Below are positions 6,219-7,459 of a stretch of 7,459 nucleotides of DNA, piece by piece. The position numbers and the translations under genes are program-made. The DNA comes from Candidatus Segatella violae (lineage in GTDB: Bacteria; Bacteroidota; Bacteroidia; Bacteroidales; Bacteroidaceae): the NCBI GenBank assembly GCA_002440225.1, contig DJSH01000075.1, positions 7,130 through 14,588 of the forward strand, given 5' to 3'. The number at the start of each line of letters is the position of its first letter. Positions within the stretch are counted from its first letter, which is position 1. The notes under the pieces are model-generated. The model did not search any database and was not told the DNA's origin. It worked only from the letters and a program-made list of their open reading frames with translations.

Positions 6219-6261
6219 CAAGTATCATCTAAATCAAACTATCAAGTATCATTTAAATCAA
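6219..6261 (+). repeat. Tandem 19-nt repeat, period 24, in the uracil permease leader
   Basis: CAAGTATCATCTAAATCAA (6219-6237) and CAAGTATCATTTAAATCAA (6243-6261) differ at a single base. The second copy ends five bases before the permease ATG. Both lie within the predicted transcribed leader. They could be a duplicated RNA- or DNA-binding site, or a recent tandem duplication of the start-proximal leader. No matching riboswitch is recognised. Confidence 0.75.
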
Positions 6262-6266
6262 TCAAT

Positions 6267-7459
6267 ATGGATACAGAACAACTATCTCTCGCCAAGAAGA
6301 CCATCGTGGGAGTGCAATTCCTCTTCGTGGCTTTCGGCGCAACGGTGTTGGTGCCTCTCTTGATAGGCATCGACCCAGCGACGGCTCTCTTCACCGCAGG
6401 TGTGGGAACCTTCCTCTTTCATTTCATCACCAAGGGCAAGGTGCCTATCTTCCTGGGCAGTTCCTTCGCCTTCATCGCCCCTATCATCGCCGCCACCAAA
6501 CAGTGGGGATTGCCAGGCACCATCGCCGGACTCACCAGTGTGTCGCTCGTCTATTTCGTGATGAGCGCCTTGGTGAAATGGCAGGGCAAGAAACTCCTGG
6601 ACCGATTATTTCCGCCAGTGGTCATCGGTCCAGCCATCATCCTCATCGGTCTCTCCCTTTCGGGCAGTGCCGTCGATATGGCGAAGACGAACTGGATTCT
6701 CGCCTTCTCGTCGCTCATCACCGCCATCTTGGTGCTTACCTTCTGCAAGGGTTTGATGAAGCTCGTGCCTATCATCACGGGTGTGGTAGTGGGCTACATC
6801 ATCGCCATCTGCATGGGCGAGGTGGATTTCTCGGGAGTAGCAAAGGCATCATGGTTCTCCTGCCCTATCTCTTTCGACACCATCACCCATTTCTCTTGGG
6901 GACCATTCCTCTATATGTTGCCTGTGGCGATTGCGCCAGTGCTGGAACATATCGGCGATGTGTATGTGGTGAGTGCCGTGGCTAAGAAGGATTTCGTGAA
7001 AGACCCAGGCTTGCATCGCACGATGTTGGGCGATGGCGTGGCTTGTCTTTGCTCCGCCTTCCTCGGCGGTCCTCCTGAGACTACTTACTCAGAGGTGACA
7101 GGCGCTATGTCGATTACCAAAGTGACGAGTCCTGCCGTGATTCGCATCTCAGCCATCACTGCGATTTGCTTCTCCATCGTGGGCAAGCTCAGTGCCTTGC
7201 TTCAGAGCATTCCTCAGGCGGTATTGGGTGGCATCATGCTCTTGCTCTTCGGTACCATCGCCAGCGTGGGTGTACAGAACTTGATGCAAAACAAGGTGAA
7301 CATGAACGATACTCGCAACGTCATCATCATCTCCGTGATGCTGACCATGGGCTTGGGCGGTGCCGTCCTCTCCTCAGGTTCCTTCGCCATCTCGGGCATC
7401 GGACTCTCGGCTGTCATCGGTGTAATCCTGAACCTCGTTTTGCCAAAGAGCAAGGTTGA
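6267..7459 (+). CDS. uraA: Uracil permease, NCS2/NAT family (3' partial)
   Basis: The frame is open from ATG 6267 for 397 complete codons and runs off the window; the final TGA-looking triplet (7457-7459) is out of frame. The protein is an inner-membrane nucleobase transporter with many hydrophobic helices from about residue 13 to 392. The family signature is clear: GSSFAFIAP (64-72), APVLEHIGD (223-231) with a conserved Glu227 in the substrate region, and the NAT motif GGPPETTYSEVTGAMSITK (267-285) with Glu276. In E. coli UraA two glutamates at these places bind uracil or couple proton movement, so proton-driven uracil uptake is the expected role. A related xanthine or other pyrimidine specificity is less likely given TTYSE. 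Helices continue to the end (GIGLSAVIGVILNLVLP, 377-393), so only a few C-terminal residues should be missing. It has its own promoter 72 bases upstream and a repeat-containing leader. Base composition is higher in GC than in the lipoprotein gene. Confidence 0.93.
   Translation, partial: MDTEQLSLAKKTIVGVQFLFVAFGATVLVPLLIGIDPATALFTAGVGTFLFHFITKGKVPIFLGSSFAFIAPIIAATKQWGLPGTIAGLTSVSLVYFVMSALVKWQGKKLLDRLFPPVVIGPAIILIGLSLSGSAVDMAKTNWILAFSSLITAILVLTFCKGLMKLVPIITGVVVGYIIAICMGEVDFSGVAKASWFSCPISFDTITHFSWGPFLYMLPVAIAPVLEHIGDVYVVSAVAKKDFVKDPGLHRTMLGDGVACLCSAFLGGPPETTYSEVTGAMSITKVTSPAVIRISAITAICFSIVGKLSALLQSIPQAVLGGIMLLLFGTIASVGVQNLMQNKVNMNDTRNVIIISVMLTMGLGGAVLSSGSFAISGIGLSAVIGVILNLVLPKSKV

Noticed and set aside
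7457..7459. TGA at the very end of the window as the uracil permease stop
   Set aside because: Counting codons from 6267, the last complete codon ends at 7457, so this TGA is out of frame and the gene is still open at the edge.
1..7459. CRISPR array, tRNA/rRNA genes, insertion sequence ends or transposase
   Set aside because: I looked on both strands and saw no regularly spaced repeats beyond the two-copy leader repeat, no tRNA-like cloverleaf, and no transposase motifs or terminal inverted repeats flanking a gene.

Overview
The window looks like chromosomal DNA from a Bacteroidales bacterium, most likely a Prevotella/Segatella-type gut species. This rests on three things: TAnnTTTG (-7) and TTTG (-33) promoter elements of the Bacteroidetes sigma factor, A-rich start regions mostly without Shine-Dalgarno sequences, and family content (an SDDDD-type surface lipoprotein, a Bacteroidetes AAA/PD-(D/E)XK ATPase, a heavy-metal ATPase with a Cys/His-rich tail). 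The species is an inference.

Layout. (1) Positions 1-132 are the 3' end of an HNH nuclease gene on +. It is followed after 36 bases by a small AT-rich lipocalin-like lipoprotein gene (169-549, +). A 17-bp perfect hairpin with a T-rich tail (601-658) ends this block. (2) A two-gene operon on - meets it head-on: a 954-codon gene (1350-4214), then a 228-residue putative outer-membrane beta-barrel gene (683-1369) that overlaps it by 20 bases. (3) Positions 4215-4450 hold the operon's promoter, a striking 16-bp inverted repeat and possibly a start-less coding remnant. (4) A 519-residue AAA-ATPase/PD-(D/E)XK nuclease-like gene lies on - (4451-6010). (5) A 256-base divergent intergenic region carries two well-formed promoters and a tandem leader repeat. 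(6) A uracil permease gene on + (6267 to the window edge) is cut at its 3' end.

The most notable object is the 954-codon reading frame. Residues 1 to about 675 are a complete Zn/Cd/Pb-type P1B-ATPase. Without any stop codon the frame continues into a lipoprotein-type signal sequence and a complete calcineurin-like metallophosphoesterase. Predicted topology would place the phosphoesterase in the periplasm. The same point carries an in-frame GTG (2166-2168) that could start a separate 272-residue lipoprotein. The locus is therefore either a real transporter-phosphoesterase fusion, a post-translationally split polyprotein, or two genes whose separating stop codon is absent. With the coupled outer-membrane protein downstream, it forms an envelope-associated metal-efflux/phosphoesterase operon whose joint function I cannot assign.
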